Assembly (NCBI GenBank): GCA_963710665.1
Contig: CAVQBC010000006.1
Span: 772,546 to 836,545 of the forward strand
Length of the DNA: 64,000 bases
Reading direction: 5' to 3'
Origin: CAVQBC01 sp963710665
GTDB lineage: Bacteria; Actinomycetota; Thermoleophilia; Solirubrobacterales; Solirubrobacteraceae
The stretch's first letter is position 1. Every line of letters begins with the position of its first letter. This document shows positions 26,428-35,423 of this stretch, one piece after another. The position numbers and the translations under genes were made by a program. Below the pieces are notes generated by a model. That model was not told the DNA's origin, made no database searches, and saw only the letters and a list, made by a program, of their open reading frames with translations.

Positions 26428-27777
26428 TCAGCCCAGCGCGGAGCTCGCGCGCAGGCGCACCACGAGGTCCTCGCGGGCGGCGGCGATCGCCGGCACGTCG
26501 GAGACCGGCAGCAGCGGGCCGGCGTAGCGACGGGCGGCCTCGGCGAACCGGCCGCGGTCGAGCAGCCGCCGCACGTCCAGGAAGTCGGCCTGCACCTCGG
26601 CCTTCAACCGATACGGGTTCGCGAGCAGCAGGCACCCGAGGACCCGCCGCAGCCGGGACATCTCCGCCCGCAGCGACGCGCTCTTGGTGCGCGAGCCGTA
26701 GATCTGCAGGGCCAGGTCCTCGCCGCTCGCGCCCCCGGGGTTGAGCGCGAGCAGCAGCAGGATCTCGCTGTGGCGCCGGCTGAGCTGTACGGCGCCGCCC
26801 GCCTGGCGCAGCCACGCGCGGCGGCGGCCGAGCGCCTCGAGCCGCAGCGTGGCGCCCGGCGGGGCGACCGCGCCCGCGCTCACCCGCCAGACGAGGTACC
26901 CGTGGCCGCTCTCCAGCGGCTCGGCGACCGCCTCGCCGCCGTTCGGCAGCGCGAAGCGGCCGCCACCCGCGGGAATCGAGTCCCACGCCGCCTCACCGAG
27001 CCACCCGGGCGGGTTCGCCATCAGGATCCGTCCCGCGGTCGTGACGAGCGCGCTCGGCTGCCGCCCGTTGCGGGAGATCAGCGAGACGTAGCGCGTCCGC
27101 AGCTGCTCGTCGCGCCGGGCGGTCTCGAGCGCCAGCTCGCCCTCCGCGGCCCGGGCGACCGCGGTGACCAGCGAGAGGCTGTGCGGGTGGGCGGTCCGGT
27201 AGTCGCCGGAGAGGTCGATCGCGCCCAGGATCTCTCCGGTCGCCGGGTCGTGGATCGGCGCCGCCGAGCAGGCCCAGCCGTGGAAGAGGCTCGAGTAGTG
27301 CTCGGCCGAGAAGATCTGCAGCGGGTGGTCGAGGACGAGCGTGGTGCCGACCGCGTTGGTCCCGGCCGCGGTCTCGGTGCACAGGCCGCCCGGCACGAAG
27401 TTCGTCGTCGCCGCGGCCGAGAGCATCTTCGGGTGGCCCTCCGCCCACAGCAGGAGCCCGTCGGCGTCGCTCAACACCATGATGTGGCGGGCGTCCTCGG
27501 CGACGCCCGACAGGAGGCTGCGCATCAGCGGGAGCTGGCGCGCGAGCGGGTGGGCGGCCAGCCGGGAAGCGGCCTGCTCCGCCGTGAGGAGCCGCATCGC
27601 CGGCCGGTCGGGGTCGACGCCCGCCTCCCTGCAGCGCAGCCACGAGCTCAGGACCACCTCGCGGAGCACCGCGGGGCGCTCGCCGCCGCTGAGCACCACC
27701 TCGTGCGCCCGCCGGAGCAGGCGGGCGCGCTCTTGCGGATCCGCCTCGACGTCAGCGCCGACCCACGGGCTCGCCAT
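26428..27777 (-). CDS. GAF-domain transcriptional regulator (AcoR-like sensor, no sigma-54 domain)
   Basis: 449 residues. The N-terminal helical region has the SWLRCREAGVDPDRP motif of AcoR/DhaR-type regulators. A GAF domain follows (~95-225; VLSDADGLLLWAEG, GTNAVGTTLVLDHPLQIF, ATGEILGAIDLSGD). The C-terminus has a winged-helix-like DNA-binding region (LSRRHSEILLLLALNP, SLRAEMSRLRRVLG) instead of the AAA+ and Fis domains. Family members often sit beside alcohol, aldehyde or acyl-CoA dehydrogenase genes. It is divergent from the acyl-CoA dehydrogenase (about 217 bases), which it probably controls together with the CoA-transferase. Confidence 0.82.
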   Translation of the reverse strand: MASPWVGADVEADPQERARLLRRAHEVVLSGGERPAVLREVVLSSWLRCREAGVDPDRPAMRLLTAEQAASRLAAHPLARQLPLMRSLLSGVAEDARHIMVLSDADGLLLWAEGHPKMLSAAATTNFVPGGLCTETAAGTNAVGTTLVLDHPLQIFSAEHYSSLFHGWACSAAPIHDPATGEILGAIDLSGDYRTAHPHSLSLVTAVARAAEGELALETARRDEQLRTRYVSLISRNGRQPSALVTTAGRILMANPPGWLGEAAWDSIPAGGGRFALPNGGEAVAEPLESGHGYLVWRVSAGAVAPPGATLRLEALGRRRAWLRQAGGAVQLSRRHSEILLLLALNPGGASGEDLALQIYGSRTKSASLRAEMSRLRRVLGCLLLANPYRLKAEVQADFLDVRRLLDRGRFAEAARRYAGPLLPVSDVPAIAAAREDLVVRLRASSALG

Positions 27778-27994
27778 GAGGTCCCTTCATCGGACAGCGA
27801 TGCAGCGCACGATGGCCATGCACCGTTCGCGTCGAGCCTACGCCTGGTCTTACCACCGACGCGAGACCGCGGGCAGATCGCTGACGCATTCTGCTGCCCG
27901 AATGCTACGTCGCGCCCTGCTGGACCCCACCCTGCGCGCGTGCCAGCTTCGAGCGGTTGGAGAGCCCGTCTACCGCCGAGGAGAGAGGGAGGGC

Positions 27995-29341
27995 ATGGCA
28001 ATCGACTTCACGCTGAGCAAGGAGCAGAAGGAGCTCCAGATGGAGGCGCGGGACTTCGCCCAGAACGTCCTGGCCAAGTGCGTCCGGACCGCCGACGAGG
28101 AGCCCGATCCGCTGAAGGGCTTCAACCTCACCAAGCCGGCCTACGAGGAGGCGTGCAGGCGCGGGATCGCCTTCTCCATGCTGCCGAAGGAGTACGGCGG
28201 CGGCGGGCTGTCCAACGTCGACTTCGTGATCGCCGCGGAGGAGATCTGCGCGGTGGATGCGGGCTTCGCCACCACGGTGCTCGTCAACGGCCTGGGTCTC
28301 ATGCCGGTCTGGTACTGGGGCACCGAGGAGCAGAAGCAGCGCTTCATCTCGACGGCGACGGCCGACACGAGCAACGAGTTCATCGTCGGCTACGCCGCCA
28401 GCGAGCCCCCCGGGACACCCGGCGGGACGGCCAACTTCGACGCACCGGCGGTCAACGGGGCGGGCATGGCGGTCACCGCCACCCTCGACGGTGACGAGTA
28501 CGTCATCAACGGCCGCAAGTACTGGCCGTGCAATGTCGGCGGATGGGACAACCAGGGCGCCAACTTCAACCTCGTCGTGGTCCGCACCGATCCCCAGGCC
28601 GGCGGCAAGAGCGGGCTGTCGGCGATCATCGTCGAGCGCGGCACGCCGGGGGTCTCCTACAAGTCGATCAGCACCTCGGGCCAGCGGCTCGCGCCCAACT
28701 GCGAGATCACGTTCGACAACGCGCGCGTACCGGCGGAGAACCTGATCGAGGGCACGCGGGGCAACGGCGACCTGCTCATCAACCGGAACTTCGCCTGGTC
28801 GGGCCCGGTGGCGGGCATCGCCGCGGTGGGCGTCGCGCGCGCGGCCTACGAGGACGCGCTGAAGTGGGCCAAGTCCTACACGGGCGGCGGCCCGACGCCG
28901 ATCATCAGCTACCAGTACCCCGGCTACGTGCTGGGCGACGTCGCGTCACAGATCGAGGCGGCGCGCTACTTCTGCTGGAAGGGCGCCCACTACATCGATC
29001 AGCACGACTACCACGGCGAGATGATCGGCGCCATGAACAAGGTGGTGTGCACCGAGATGATGATGGACTGCGTGTACAAGTGCATGCAGGTCGTGGGCGT
29101 CAACTCGGTCGACAAGCAGTACATGTTCGAGCGCTACCTGCGCGAGGCGTCGATCCTGCCGCTCTACGACGCGGGCAACTTCGGCATGCAGCGCCGGCGC
29201 ATCCACGGCGTCATGGCGCACCCGTCGTTCAACCCGCGCGCGATCATGGACGACGAGGCGATCGAGTTCACCAAGGAGATGGAGGGGATCGACACGGTTC
29301 CCGGCCCGACGTCGGACGAGCGCGCGCTCTCCCACGCGTAG
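27995..29341 (+). CDS. Acyl-CoA dehydrogenase family protein
   Basis: 448 residues. GAGGGAGGGC before the ATG fixes the start. ACAD landmarks: MLPKEYGGGGL, YAASEPPGTPGG, the EYVINGRKYWPCN loop, FDNARVPAENLIEG, and a C-terminal YLREASILPLYDAGN. In medium- and short-chain enzymes the catalytic glutamate sits in the IYEGT segment; here the equivalent reads LYDAGN, an Asp by eye. The flavin-binding core looks complete. Likely the target of the divergent GAF regulator. The substrate is not evident. Confidence 0.85.
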   Translation: MAIDFTLSKEQKELQMEARDFAQNVLAKCVRTADEEPDPLKGFNLTKPAYEEACRRGIAFSMLPKEYGGGGLSNVDFVIAAEEICAVDAGFATTVLVNGLGLMPVWYWGTEEQKQRFISTATADTSNEFIVGYAASEPPGTPGGTANFDAPAVNGAGMAVTATLDGDEYVINGRKYWPCNVGGWDNQGANFNLVVVRTDPQAGGKSGLSAIIVERGTPGVSYKSISTSGQRLAPNCEITFDNARVPAENLIEGTRGNGDLLINRNFAWSGPVAGIAAVGVARAAYEDALKWAKSYTGGGPTPIISYQYPGYVLGDVASQIEAARYFCWKGAHYIDQHDYHGEMIGAMNKVVCTEMMMDCVYKCMQVVGVNSVDKQYMFERYLREASILPLYDAGNFGMQRRRIHGVMAHPSFNPRAIMDDEAIEFTKEMEGIDTVPGPTSDERALSHA

Positions 29342-29349
29342 CGCTGCGA

Positions 29350-29376
29350 GGGGCGCGGCGCCCGGCGCCGCGCCCC
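29350..29376. terminator. Bidirectional GC hairpin
   Basis: 11-bp perfect stem (GGGGCGCGGCG and complement) between the convergent acyl-CoA dehydrogenase and SIS genes. Confidence 0.6.
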
Positions 29377-29380
29377 CGCC

Positions 29381-30340
29381 TCACAGCTTGATCGCCGACC
29401 AGGGCTCCCGGCCCGGGACGTCGCGGCCGAACGTGTCCGGGTTGACGCCCAGCGCCTCGGCCGCCTCCAGCGCGATCCGGTGGACCGCGACGATCAGCGG
29501 GAAGATCGACAGCGGCTCGCCCAGCCCGCGGGCGGTGATGCGCGCGACCGGGACGCCCGAGGCCTCCGCCGCGTCGGCGAGCTCGGTCAGGCGCGCCGAC
29601 CACGGCCCGCCCCCGTCGAGGCACACCAGCTGGTCGGTCGCCCGGAGCGCCACCGAGGGGCCGTGCAGGAACTGCTCGACCGCGAGCCCCTCCGAGGCGA
29701 CGTAGGCGGCCTCGCGGATCTTCAGCGCGCCCTCGGCGGCCGTCCACTGGTTGATCCCGCCGCCGGCGAACTCGATCAGGCGCTGCGGCACCGGGAGCGG
29801 CGGCCGGGCGTCCTGGAAGGCCTCCTCGACGGCAGCCGGCACGCCGTCGAGCCCGCCGAGCGGCGCGCCCAGCGCCTCGGCGACCTGGGCGAGGCGCAGG
29901 AGGGCGGCGGTGTGGCTGGCGGTGAAGGCCGCCGAGCGCTCCCGCGCCACCGTGTGCAGGTCCGCATCCGCCACCTCGACGCCGCTGACCCGGATCACGT
30001 CGACGCCGGCGTCCCGCGCGCGCTGCACCACCTCGGCGGTGTAGCGCTTGGCGCCGGTGTGGGTCATCGCGATCAGCGCGCCGGCGCGCTCGACGCCGGC
30101 GGGGTCGTGCGCCACGTCGGCCGACTGGGCGGCGGCGACGTCCAGCCCGGCGAGCCGCAGCAGGGACGCTCCCTGCGCGGCCGCGTGCCAGCTCGTGCCG
30201 GTGCCGACGATCAACGCCCGCCGGCCCCGCAGGCGCGCGGCGACGTCCTCCACGCCCCTTCGGTCCTTCAGCAGTCCCGTCAGCGCGGCTGACTGGCCGC
30301 GCATGGTCTCGCGCATCCGGCTCTCGGGTCGTTCCGTCAT
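29381..30340 (-). CDS. SIS-domain phosphosugar isomerase/deaminase-like protein
   Basis: 319 residues from the ATG at 30340. Two SIS repeats: ALIVGTGTSWHAAAQGASLLRL with the sugar-phosphate-binding Ser/Thr loop, and FAGGGINQWTAAEGALKIREAAYVASEGLAVEQFLHGPSVAL, which matches the isomerase half of GlmS and AgaS-type enzymes (the KIRE..Y.......E...HGP signature). There is no glutaminase domain, so it is a GlmS C-terminal-like deaminase or isomerase. The divergent neighbour is a glutaminase 46 bases away; a functional link through amino-sugar nitrogen is possible. Confidence 0.8.
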   Translation of the reverse strand: MTERPESRMRETMRGQSAALTGLLKDRRGVEDVAARLRGRRALIVGTGTSWHAAAQGASLLRLAGLDVAAAQSADVAHDPAGVERAGALIAMTHTGAKRYTAEVVQRARDAGVDVIRVSGVEVADADLHTVARERSAAFTASHTAALLRLAQVAEALGAPLGGLDGVPAAVEEAFQDARPPLPVPQRLIEFAGGGINQWTAAEGALKIREAAYVASEGLAVEQFLHGPSVALRATDQLVCLDGGGPWSARLTELADAAEASGVPVARITARGLGEPLSIFPLIVAVHRIALEAAEALGVNPDTFGRDVPGREPWSAIKL

Positions 30341-30386
30341 GGGTGCCGATTCTCCCGGTTCCGGCGCACGGTAGGTTCCTCCTTCC

Positions 30387-31397
30387 ATGCCAACTCCCGA
30401 GATCACCCGGCAGATCGAGGAGCGTCTGGACGAGCTCTACCGGCGACACAAGGGCGTGGACGCGGAGCGCGTCCACAGCTACTACGAGCCGGGGCGCGGG
30501 AGCTTCGGCGCCGGCGAGGCCGGCGACGATCTCGCCGACCGCTTCGGCATCTGCCTGGCGACGGTCGACGGCGTGCTCTTCGGGGCCGGCGACGAGGAGG
30601 CGCTCTTCCCGCTGCAGTCGATCTCGAAGGTCTTCGCGTACGCGCTGGCGCTCGAGGACCACGGGCGCGAGGAGGTCCTGCGCCACGTCGGGGTCGAGCC
30701 GAGCGGCGACGCGTTCAACTCGATCGTCTTCGACGAGCGCCACAACCGGCCCTACAACCCGATGGTCAACGCGGGCGCGCTCGTGACGAGCGACCTCGTG
30801 CGCGGCCGCGACGCCGCCGAGAAGGCCGAGCGCGTCGTGGCGGCGATGCGCGTCTACGCCGGCGACGACCACCTGGCGGTGGACCCGGACGTCGTCGAGC
30901 TCGAGCTGCAGGTCGCCGACCAGAACCGCGCCACCGCCTACCTCATGCGCGGCCAGGGCATGATCGGCGGCGACGTCGAGGGGACGCTCACCGGCTATTT
31001 GAAGCACTGCTCGGTGGCGGTCACCTGCCGCGGCCTCGCCACCATGGGCGCGACGCTCGCGAACGGCGGCGTGAACCCGCTGACCGGCGAGCGCGCGATC
31101 TCCACCGGCGGCGTCCGCGACGTCCTCAGCGTCATGCACACCTGCGGGATGTACGACGCCGCCGGGCAGTGGGCGTTCGACGTCGGGGTCCCGGCCAAGA
31201 GCGGCGTCAGCGGCGGGATCCTCGCCGTGATCCCCGGCAAGCTCGGCATCGCGGTGTACTCGCCGGGCCTCGACGAGCACGGCAACAGCGTCCGCGGGAT
31301 CAGCGTCTGCACCGAGATCTCCACCCGGCTCGGGCTGCACGTCTTCGCCACCGAGGACGACGACGCGATGATGCGCGCGGTCGCGGCGGCCGGCTGA
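30387..31397 (+). CDS. glsA: Glutaminase, beta-lactamase-fold class A
   Basis: 336 residues. The catalytic Ser-x-x-Lys is in LQSISKVFAY. YNPMVNAGALVTSDLV, ELELQVADQNRATAYLMRG (Glu and Asn binding glutamine), and VPAKSGVSGGILAVIPGKLGIAVYSPGLDEHGNSVRG are all classical glutaminase blocks. It converts glutamine to glutamate and ammonia in the cytoplasm. Full length and complete motifs; divergent from the SIS-domain gene. Confidence 0.92.
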   Translation: MPTPEITRQIEERLDELYRRHKGVDAERVHSYYEPGRGSFGAGEAGDDLADRFGICLATVDGVLFGAGDEEALFPLQSISKVFAYALALEDHGREEVLRHVGVEPSGDAFNSIVFDERHNRPYNPMVNAGALVTSDLVRGRDAAEKAERVVAAMRVYAGDDHLAVDPDVVELELQVADQNRATAYLMRGQGMIGGDVEGTLTGYLKHCSVAVTCRGLATMGATLANGGVNPLTGERAISTGGVRDVLSVMHTCGMYDAAGQWAFDVGVPAKSGVSGGILAVIPGKLGIAVYSPGLDEHGNSVRGISVCTEISTRLGLHVFATEDDDAMMRAVAAAG

Positions 31398-31425
31398 CCC
31401 GGCGGGCCGACCCGGCCGCGTCCCC

Positions 31426-31626
31426 TCAGGCCCTGTGGGCGGTCTCGCGCGCCGGCTGCAGCGCGCCCGCGGCCGGCGTGTAGATGCTCGTCCGGCCGTC
31501 GTCCCACTCGATGCGATAGCGGGCGCCCGGGTCCTCGTGGAGGACTTCGCGCACGGTTCCGCAACGCGCGGCCCGTTCGGTCGACTCGGACTCGGCGACG
31601 ACCCGGTCTCCAGGCTGGAAGGTCAT
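31426..31626 (-). CDS. DUF1918 small protein
   Basis: 66 residues. GGAG eight to ten bases before 31626 sets the start (the frame is open further upstream). The compact beta-barrel-like sequence FQPGDRVVAES...GTVREVLHEDPGARYRIEWDDGRTSIYTPAAGAL is the DUF1918 pattern common in actinobacteria, with an SH3-like fold inferred. Function unknown; monocistronic. Confidence 0.8.
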   Translation of the reverse strand: MTFQPGDRVVAESESTERAARCGTVREVLHEDPGARYRIEWDDGRTSIYTPAAGALQPARETAHRA

Positions 31627-31698
31627 GGGCACGCTCCTCTCCTGGGTTGCCCGCCGAGCGTACTCCTGTGGCCGTGATGCCGTCACGCGAGCAGGCGC

Positions 31699-31731
31699 GG
31701 GGCGCGGCCGCCGCCTCGGCGGCCGCGCCCC
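31699..31731 (-). terminator. Strong GC terminator of the MBL operon
   Basis: 14-bp perfect stem (GGGGCGCGGCCGCC and complement) with a five-base loop, 32 bases past the stop of the MBL-fold gene. No long U-tract. Confidence 0.65.
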
Positions 31732-31762
31732 TCTGGAGGGCTCGCGACGGTGGAGCCCGGCT

Positions 31763-32956
31763 CTAGGCCGTGGTGCCGACGGCGACGGGGTCGGGAGTGC
31801 TGAGCACGGCCGGCGGGTGCATGCCGAGGTCGCCCTGCACCGCCATCGCGCGCTCGTAGCCGCCCCTCACGCCGAGCTCGTCGTCCGGCAGGCGGCCCTG
31901 GTCGGTCACCGCCCACACCACCTGGCCGTCGGCGTCGCGCTCACGGCTGACCTTGCCCATGTCGGTGAGCCGGCGCAGGTGGGCCTGCAGGCAGTTGAGG
32001 CTGTACGTGTACCAGCCGTTGTGGGCGTAGTCGTAGCGCTCCTTGATGACGAACGTCTCCGCGTAGAGGTCCGTCACCGTAAGGGCGCCGTGGCGGCTGA
32101 GCAGCACGAGCGCGCGGTGCTCGACCTGCAGCTGCTTGATCAGCAGGTCCTCGAGGTAGTCGATGACGTCCTCGGGGCCGCAGCGGGGCAGCTCGTGGCC
32201 CACGAAGAGGTAGTCGACCTTGCCCGCCTGGGCGAGCGCGAGGCACTTCTTGATGCTCGCGAGCTGCTCGTCGATCTTGCCGACCGGGTGGGGATGCAGC
32301 GGGGTCGGCCAGTACATGACGTCCATCAGGTACAGGCTGTTCGAGCTCGCGTTGTACAGCGACAGGTGACCCGGCGTGTGCCCCGGCGTGTGCAGGACCT
32401 CGACCTCGAGGTCGCCGACCTCGAGCAGCTCGCCGTCCTCCACCGTGCGGTCGACGCTGACCGGGAAGTGCCAGAACTTCTGCAGCGTCTCGGCCGGCAT
32501 CAGCACCGAGGACGCGTCGGCGAGGTTGAAGTCCGCCGCCACCTCGGCCGCATCCCCGCCGAGCGAGGCGATGTAGTCGGGGCGGGTGGCGACCGTCGGG
32601 TCCTCGAGGATCTCCCGCTCCTTGGGATGGCAGAGCACCTCCGCCCCGTAGCGCTCCTTGATGTACTGGGTGTTGCCGGTGTGGTCGAAGTGCCAGTGGG
32701 TCTGGACGATGTACTTCAGGTTCAGGTTGCGCGAGTCGATGATCTCGCAGACCTTCCGGAGGACGCCGGTCGGGTAGTCCTTGATCGTCCGGAAGCCCGG
32801 ATCGGTCATCAGCGCCTCGTTCCCGCTGATGATGAACTGGATCGCGCACGAGATCCCCGGATAGATCTCGGACGCCGCCGAGGTGCCGTGGGGCCCCGGG
32901 ATGACCACGCCGTCCGGCGTCTCGGTCACGGGCCACAGCAGCTCGAATGAAGCCAT
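31763..32956 (-). CDS. Metallo-beta-lactamase-fold hydrolase with C-terminal winged-helix-like domain
   Basis: 397 residues; GGAGGATGAG directly precedes the ATG at 32956. The MBL motif THWHFDHTGN (HxHxDH) is at about 95-105, with HTPGHTPGHLSLY and FVGHELPRCG supplying further ligands. The last ~130 residues (EHRALVLLSRHGALTVTDLYAETF, LNCLQAHLRRLTDMGKVSRE) look like a winged helix, unusual for a simple hydrolase. Its start lies next to the stop of the polytopic membrane protein, so the two form an operon. Substrate unknown. Confidence 0.8.
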   Translation of the reverse strand: MASFELLWPVTETPDGVVIPGPHGTSAASEIYPGISCAIQFIISGNEALMTDPGFRTIKDYPTGVLRKVCEIIDSRNLNLKYIVQTHWHFDHTGNTQYIKERYGAEVLCHPKEREILEDPTVATRPDYIASLGGDAAEVAADFNLADASSVLMPAETLQKFWHFPVSVDRTVEDGELLEVGDLEVEVLHTPGHTPGHLSLYNASSNSLYLMDVMYWPTPLHPHPVGKIDEQLASIKKCLALAQAGKVDYLFVGHELPRCGPEDVIDYLEDLLIKQLQVEHRALVLLSRHGALTVTDLYAETFVIKERYDYAHNGWYTYSLNCLQAHLRRLTDMGKVSRERDADGQVVWAVTDQGRLPDDELGVRGGYERAMAVQGDLGMHPPAVLSTPDPVAVGTTA

Positions 32957-32957
32957 C

Positions 32958-34037
32958 TCATCCTCCTTCGGGGGCGATCGGCATTGCGACATCCGGGGTG
33001 ACGGCGTGCCCCACGCCCGCCCCGCCCGGGTCCTCCTCGTAGCCCCATTCGAACACGTTGAACAGGCCCACGCCGGCGAACGACACCTGTGCCCACATGA
33101 AGGCGAACTGCCCGAAGAGGATCGCCGGCAGGTCGCCGGGGCCCGCCATGCCCATCACCGCCGCGTAGACGAGCAGCGACACCGCGATGGTGCCCAGCGT
33201 CCCCGTGATGCCCTTGAGCGGCTGCGGCCAGTGGCCGATCGGCCACATGTTGAACAGCCACGCGAGCACGAGGCCGACGTTGGTCCACGTCGCCCCGAAG
33301 ATCGCCGCCTTCAGCGCGGGGTCGCCGTCGCCGAAGAAGCCCACGCCGGACCGGTCGAGGACCGCGAGGAACGCGACGGTCAGCGTGAAGGTGGTGCCCA
33401 GGTAGGCGATGCCCGCGCGCGGCTGGCCGAGCTGCGCGAACGGCCAGCCGCCGAAGTACGCCATCGGGATGAGCGCCACGGGGAACCAGATCCACGGGAT
33501 GTACAGCGCGCCGGCCCCGGCCAGCTTGGGGAGCAGCAGGAGCGCGAACGGCAGGAAGAACACCGCCCACAGCAGGTTCACGAAGCCCGACAGCGGCTGC
33601 TTGCTTCCGAGCTCCGCGGGCAGCAGGAGCTGGTTGCCGAAGAAGAAGAGGCTGATGACGCCGGCGAGGATCGTCGTCTGCGCCCACAGCCCCACCTCGG
33701 TCTCCTGGAACGGCGCGTCGTAGTACCAGCTCCAGAGCGCCAGCGTGCCCCAGACCGCGAGCATCAGGATCACCCAGTTGATCGCGCCCGCGGCCCAGCG
33801 CGAGCTCGTCCACCGGTTCGCGGGCCAGCCGGCGAACGACCACCCGACCTGCCAGAAGTACGTGAAGCAGACGGTGAAGACCACGGCCCCGGGCCCGTAG
33901 TCGAGCCCGAAGATCCCCGTGAGCAGGTACCAGAGGCCGACCGCCACGGGCACCGAGGCCACCGTGAAGGCGACCCCCTTCGCTGGCTGGCGTGCAAGCG
34001 CGCTCACGTCCACCGACCCCCTCTCGCCCCTCGTCAT
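32958..34037 (-). CDS. Polytopic membrane protein of unknown family
   Basis: 359 residues with about ten hydrophobic helices, rich in Trp and Phe (VGLWYLLTGIFGL, YFWQVGWSFAGW, LWSWYY, FNMWPIGHWPQPLKG). There are no transporter signatures I recognise and no signal peptide. A TGGACA-17-TATAAC promoter lies 27-55 bases upstream. The MBL-fold gene follows at once. The pairing suggests the membrane protein delivers or senses the substrate of the MBL enzyme (inference). Confidence 0.75.
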   Translation of the reverse strand: MTRGERGSVDVSALARQPAKGVAFTVASVPVAVGLWYLLTGIFGLDYGPGAVVFTVCFTYFWQVGWSFAGWPANRWTSSRWAAGAINWVILMLAVWGTLALWSWYYDAPFQETEVGLWAQTTILAGVISLFFFGNQLLLPAELGSKQPLSGFVNLLWAVFFLPFALLLLPKLAGAGALYIPWIWFPVALIPMAYFGGWPFAQLGQPRAGIAYLGTTFTLTVAFLAVLDRSGVGFFGDGDPALKAAIFGATWTNVGLVLAWLFNMWPIGHWPQPLKGITGTLGTIAVSLLVYAAVMGMAGPGDLPAILFGQFAFMWAQVSFAGVGLFNVFEWGYEEDPGGAGVGHAVTPDVAMPIAPEGG

Positions 34038-34063
34038 GGCTGGTCAGGCTTCGGACCGGCGTG

Positions 34064-34092
34064 GTTATACCAGCGGACCGCGTGGCTGTCCA
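34064..34092 (-). promoter_or_regulatory. Sigma-70-type promoter for the membrane protein/MBL operon
   Basis: Minus-strand TGGACA (34092-34087) and TATAAC (34069-34064) are separated by exactly 17 bases. The -10 box is unusually AT-rich for this genome and lies 27 bases before the ATG. Confidence 0.6.
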
Positions 34093-34179
34093 CACGTCGG
34101 CAGCGTGGCCCATCTGGACAGACCACATGACCACACCGGATGTTGGTGGTTCGCGGCCCGCCCCCCGCCGCCCGCGCGC

Positions 34180-35040
34180 TCAGAACTCGAGCGCGAGCAC
34201 GTCCTGGCCGAAGTAGACCTGGCCCTTGTAGACCTCGCGGATGTCCCCCACCGCGCGCTCGATGCTGCCCGGCCGCGCCAGCTGCGGACCGGTGTGGACG
34301 AGCACGAGGTTGCGCACGCCGGCGTCCTGTGCGAGCCCGCCCGCCGCGAGCGTCCCCATCTGGCCGGCGTCCTCGCCGTCGGCGACCATCTGGTCCTGGT
34401 GGTCCCAGCACATGGCGACCATCACGTCGGCGCCCGCGGCGAGGTCGCGCACGGTGTCGCACGGCTCGGTGTCCCCGGTGAAGACGATCGTGCAGTCGCC
34501 GGTCTCCAGCCGCCACGCGACCGACTCGAGGTAGGGCACGTGGATGGTCGCGGCGCAGCTGACCCGCCAGCCGTCGGTCTCGTGCGTCCACCCCGGGGTG
34601 ATGTCCTGGGCGTCGACCACGGGCCACAGCCGCGGCAGGCTCCCGCCGCGGTTCACGAAGATCCGCTGGCTCATCGGCGTGTTGATGCGCGCGTTCACGT
34701 CCGGCGAGAAGACGCCCTCGGGACCGATCAGCCGCTCGGTCAGCTCGGTGGTGGGCGGCGGCCCGAAGACCTGGAGCGTGTTGTCCCGCTGCGCGACGTT
34801 CTGGTCCCACCGGCACAGCAGGAAGCACGGGTAGTCGACGTTGTGGTCGTAGTGGTGGTGGGTGAAGAACAGGTGCTCGACGTCGGTCGGCCACAGGCCG
34901 GCCTTGACCAGCTTGTGGGTCGCCGCCGGCCCGCAGTCGAACATGATCAGCTCGTCGCCGGTAGATACGGCAAACGCCGAGCCGTAGCGGTCCGGGGTCG
35001 GGGTCGGCGTGCCTGAGCCGAGCAGGTGCAGGGTGGTCAC
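34180..35040 (-). CDS. RNase Z/arylsulfatase-like MBL-fold hydrolase
   Basis: 286 residues from a GTG at 35040, chosen because AAAGGAG sits nine bases upstream; the frame is open further. It starts with the tRNase Z-like LHLLGSGTPTPTPDRYGSAF, then FDCGPAATHKLVKAG and the metal motif FFTHHHYDHNVDYP. IVFTGDTEPCDTVRDLA and the final NLVLVHTG follow. This is the ElaC/AtsA-like branch. No exosite arm typical of tRNA processing was noticed, so a small-molecule esterase is as likely as RNase Z. Confidence 0.78.
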   Translation of the reverse strand: MTTLHLLGSGTPTPTPDRYGSAFAVSTGDELIMFDCGPAATHKLVKAGLWPTDVEHLFFTHHHYDHNVDYPCFLLCRWDQNVAQRDNTLQVFGPPPTTELTERLIGPEGVFSPDVNARINTPMSQRIFVNRGGSLPRLWPVVDAQDITPGWTHETDGWRVSCAATIHVPYLESVAWRLETGDCTIVFTGDTEPCDTVRDLAAGADVMVAMCWDHQDQMVADGEDAGQMGTLAAGGLAQDAGVRNLVLVHTGPQLARPGSIERAVGDIREVYKGQVYFGQDVLALEF

Positions 35041-35423
35041 GGGTGGGCTCCTTTCGGTCTGGAGCCCCGACATGATGCGCATGGCGGTCAGTGAGTGTCG
35101 GGCGCCGAGCCGCGGCACCGCCCGGTCAAGCCACCGCGGCATCCACCAGACCGCGATCACGGCCGCGCGGCCGTCGGGGCTCGGCTGCGGCGGCGAGACG
35201 AAGGCCACGTCGGGATCGGCGCGGACGTCGGAGGCCACGCGGGTCGAGAATCGCGGTGGGCCCGACCGGGGCAGCTCCGCCACGAGCAGCAGCGGCCCCC
35301 GTTGGCGGCCCGATCCGGGGGCGCTGAAGCCACGCGATCATCCCGCCGAGAGCAGGCCCCGCGGCCGGTCCGCATCCCGCGAGCGGCGGACGCGGGACTA
35401 CGTCGTGGGACGTAGGAAGGTTC
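35041..35423. other. Intergenic region with inverted repeats
   Basis: No intact gene. The minus-strand frame feeding into the MBL gene encodes a ~30-residue stretch (VRADPDVAFVSPPQPSPDG) that resembles a piece of an MMPL/RND-type exporter, possibly a relic. At 35398-35428 two overlapping inverted repeats share one arm (CTACGTC / GACGTAG and CGTAGGAA / TTCCTACG). Confidence 0.35.

Noticed and set aside
33040..33070. CGAAC-ACGT-TGAAC resembling a third SOS box
   Set aside because: The right half is TGAAC rather than GTTCG and it lies inside the membrane-protein coding sequence.
35070..35283. Possible MMPL/RND transporter relic upstream of the MBL gene
   Set aside because: Only about 30 residues look similar and the rest of the frame does not; too short to call a pseudogene.
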